Positions 62,322 through 64,000 of a DNA stretch of 64,000 bases are shown here, one piece after another. Source of the stretch: Flavobacterium crocinum (GTDB lineage Bacteria > Bacteroidota > Bacteroidia > Flavobacteriales > Flavobacteriaceae); assembly GCF_003122385.1 (NCBI RefSeq), contig NZ_CP029255.1:4960001-5024000 (forward strand). Reading direction: 5' to 3'. Position 1 is the stretch's first letter; every line of letters starts with the position of its first letter. The notes beneath the pieces were generated by a model that made no database searches, was not told where the DNA came from, and saw only the letters and a program-made list of their open reading frames with translations. Both the position numbers and the translations under genes were made by a program.

Positions 62322-62863
62322 TACACTTCTCTTTTAATTTGTTCTAAAGTTTTCTCTGTGAAAATCAATTCGTTGATAATTTGCTTTCGTAAATCATCAA
62401 TATCTTCATAATCAAAATGTTTAGCCCAATTTGTCAACTGCTGCAGGTTTCTTATTTGTTTTAATCTTTTCGTAGTTTCCAAACTTGTTCTCAAAACCGC
62501 TTTCCCATCATATTGAGGATTATTTTTATGCTGATAATTGGCTAAATTATTTTCGAAATCGGCTTCTATATAATAGAGTTTATCCGTTGCATTATCCGGA
62601 TAAAATTCAGTCCATTTGGCAAAACCAATCTTCGTTTTCGATTCGGTTTCGGGATCACGTGCAACTAAACGCCATTTGCTGTTTGCCAGCCTTCCCCAAT
62701 GATTAGAAACGCGATACATTCCTTCTTCAGTATAATAATAAGTACTTCCGGCTTTACTTTCAAATTGTTTCTTTAATCCCTGAATCATTTCTGGAAGTAC
62801 TTCATGAAATGCACAAAAGGTATTTTTAAAAGAATTTGGATGTGGCTTAAAGTTTTTTTGCAT
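62321..62863 (-). CDS. Hypothetical protein, 180 aa
   Basis: A soluble protein with no signal peptide. The first 60 residues (PHPNSFKNTFCAFHEVLPEM, then YYYTEEGMYRVSNHWGRLANSKWRL) and the middle FAKWTEFYPDNATDKLYYIE have an aromatic-rich, conserved look. The C-terminal 60 residues are helical. I know no named family. The stop overlaps the ATG of the 46-aa gene, so the two are coupled. Confidence 0.75.
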   Translation of the reverse strand: MQKNFKPHPNSFKNTFCAFHEVLPEMIQGLKKQFESKAGSTYYYTEEGMYRVSNHWGRLANSKWRLVARDPETESKTKIGFAKWTEFYPDNATDKLYYIEADFENNLANYQHKNNPQYDGKAVLRTSLETTKRLKQIRNLQQLTNWAKHFDYEDIDDLRKQIINELIFTEKTLEQIKREV

Positions 62864-62915
62864 GCTGCAAATATACTGAGTTTGTACAGAACTCCGAAAA
62901 CAATCCTTAATTGCT

Positions 62916-62923
62916 TACCTTTG
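62916..62923 (+). promoter_or_regulatory. -7 element TACCTTTG before the 81-aa gene
   Basis: Exact TAnnTTTG match, 25 bp before the ATG at 62949, between divergent genes. Confidence 0.5.
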
Positions 62924-62948
62924 TCTTTTAATTTTAAAACAGAGAATC

Positions 62949-63194
62949 ATGTCTAAAGATGCACAACAAAAAATGCCGCAAAAAGGAGTTTATACCGGTA
63001 TTATCGAAAAAGATGAAAACAACAATTATTTCTGCGGTGAATATCTTTTAGACTATAAAATGGTTCAGGCAAAGTTTAATGTCGGCGATTGGATTACTAT
63101 AAAGTCAATTATAGAAAACCCAAGTGATATCAGCTACAAACAATATCCTAAGAAATCCAGAAACTTCGACAAAGCGAATCATAAGCCGGAATAA
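62949..63194 (+). CDS. Small hypothetical protein, 81 aa
   Basis: A soluble, basic protein. The middle block GVYTGIIEKDENNNYFCGEYLLDYKMVQAKF forms two beta hairpins, followed by VGDWITIKSI and a Lys/Asn-rich tail. The pattern could be an OB-like or SH3-like small barrel, but no family is named. It is divergent from the 180-aa gene. Confidence 0.65.
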   Translation: MSKDAQQKMPQKGVYTGIIEKDENNNYFCGEYLLDYKMVQAKFNVGDWITIKSIIENPSDISYKQYPKKSRNFDKANHKPE

Positions 63195-63227
63195 GTTATT
63201 TGTTTCAGTTTTGTTGGAACCTGGAAT

Positions 63228-63394
63228 TTTACCGCAAAGAACGCTAAGGTTTTATTTATTGGAGATATAAACTGAAAATATTTAAGTTCGCAAAGCTTTG
63301 TCAACACAAAGCTTTGCGAACTTAATGTTTATAAACATATTACTCAAATAATTCTTTGTGAACTTTGCGTAAATCTTAGCGATTTTTGCGGTAG
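63228..63394. repeat. Nested hairpin with 18-bp perfect inner arms
   Basis: Inner arms AAGTTCGCAAAGCTTTGT (63284-63301) and ACAAAGCTTTGCGAACTT (63306-63323) are perfect with a 4-nt loop. Outer TTTTACCGCAAAGAACGCTA (63228-63247) faces CTTAGCGATTTTTGCGGTA (63375-63393). Same family as 41838-41999. It fills most of the 371-bp gap 63195-63565. Confidence 0.9.
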
Positions 63395-63487
63395 AAAAAA
63401 TCTTCGCGCTGTTTGAAGTGAAAATAAACTTACGGTTAACTTTTTTCAATATTTTTTCTATCAAAACTGAAAAGTTAAAAAAAAGTG

Positions 63488-63495
63488 TACCTTTG
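63488..63495 (+). promoter_or_regulatory. -7 element TACCTTTG before the KTSC gene
   Basis: Exact TAnnTTTG match, 70 bp before the ATG at 63566. Same octamer as at 62916. Confidence 0.5.
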
Positions 63496-63565
63496 CAAAA
63501 AATTTGTCGATTTGAACTAAAACAAAACGATTTCAAACTAATAGACAAGTAGTTACCTTTTATTT

Positions 63566-64000
63566 ATGAAAAAAATAGTTGAATACCGCAAGTTACTAAA
63601 CGTAGAAAAAACTGCAGAATTAAAAGATTTAAAAACAATTTATCGCAATGCGATGAAAGAATCTCATCCTGATAAATTCGTTGGAGATGAAGCTGGTCTT
63701 AAAGCTGCAGAAGAAAAAAGTAAAACGATTATCGAAGCTTACCACTTTTTAGTAAGTATTCACCCTGATACTATCAAACTTAATTTACCTGAGTACACAG
63801 AAACAATTTCAACTTGTTCTATCACAGATTTTAAATTTGTTGAAGGTCGTTTAATTATTGATTTTTCTAACGGAAGTGTTTACGAATACATTAGTGTTCC
63901 TAAAGCAACTTACGTAAAAATGGTAAATGCTGATTCTCCTGCAAGATTTGCAAAAAGACATATTTTAAATGCTTTTACCTGGAGAAAAAAAACAAATCAG
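63566..64000 (+). CDS. J-domain-like plus KTSC-domain protein (partial, 3-prime cut)
   Basis: 145 codons from ATG 63566 with no stop before the window end. Residues 1-65 are J-domain-like: YRKLLN, IYRNAMKESHPDKF with the HPD motif at 34-36, then helix EAYHFLV. From about 80 is a KTSC domain (SCSITDFKFVEGRLIIDFSNGSVYEYISVP, ending FAKRHI), a small domain linked in other bacteria to lysyl-tRNA synthetase or RNA binding. The J/KTSC pairing suggests a chaperone-recruiting adaptor. Completeness unknown. Confidence 0.82.
   Translation, partial: MKKIVEYRKLLNVEKTAELKDLKTIYRNAMKESHPDKFVGDEAGLKAAEEKSKTIIEAYHFLVSIHPDTIKLNLPEYTETISTCSITDFKFVEGRLIIDFSNGSVYEYISVPKATYVKMVNADSPARFAKRHILNAFTWRKKTNQ

Overview
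The window reads as chromosome from a Flavobacterium-like member of the Bacteroidetes. The DNA is AT-rich. Most genes lack a Shine-Dalgarno sequence, and several are preceded by the Bacteroidetes -7 element TAnnTTTG. There is a SusC/SusD polysaccharide locus, many type II lipoproteins and several flavobacterial small protein families. I see no rRNA, tRNA, CRISPR, phage or transposase gene.

Layout. 0-6 kb: end of a heavy-metal RND efflux operon, an MscS channel, and two diverged paralogous small proteins separated by a possible antisense small transcription unit. 6-11 kb: LemA with a DUF3137 protein, two small lipoproteins (one with a frameshifted signal peptide), an HNH-like protein and a cupin. 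11-12.4 kb: a non-coding array of five and a half 219-bp units built from short hairpins, then a structured intergenic element. 12.5-19.5 kb: a TetR-controlled tripartite multidrug efflux operon (adaptor, AcrB-type pump, an unannotated 37-residue membrane protein, outer-membrane factor) with five copies of a TAACANTGTTA operator. 19.9-23.5 kb: small metabolic and regulatory genes (Crp/Fnr, GNAT, DoxX, DinB). 23.8-33.5 kb: glycosyltransferase, MlaE-MlaF-MlaD lipid transporter, AsmA-like protein, iron-permease-family protein and FAD oxidoreductase. 33.6-41.7 kb: MarR-GNAT, AraC, hypoxanthine-DNA glycosylase, membrane proteins, and a MATE exporter with its MarR regulator.

42-54 kb is a polysaccharide utilisation locus on the minus strand: DUF5004 lipoprotein, DUF4961-like protein, SusC, SusD, GH71/GH99-like hydrolase and GH97 glucosidase, with a divergent TPR-HTH regulator. 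Binding lipoproteins would capture glycan, SusCD import oligosaccharides, and the hydrolases finish depolymerisation. An alpha-glucan, possibly alpha-1,3-linked, is my inferred substrate. 54-64 kb: sterol-desaturase-family enzyme, glutamate dehydrogenase with a candidate Cys/Met-rich leader peptide and attenuator, EamA exporter, a MoxR-type ATPase with a vWA protein, YchJ-like and other small proteins, and a J-domain/KTSC protein cut by the window end.

Intergenic spaces are unusual. At least ten hold long, often nested inverted repeats whose arms are runs of 6-10-bp words, many between convergent genes.
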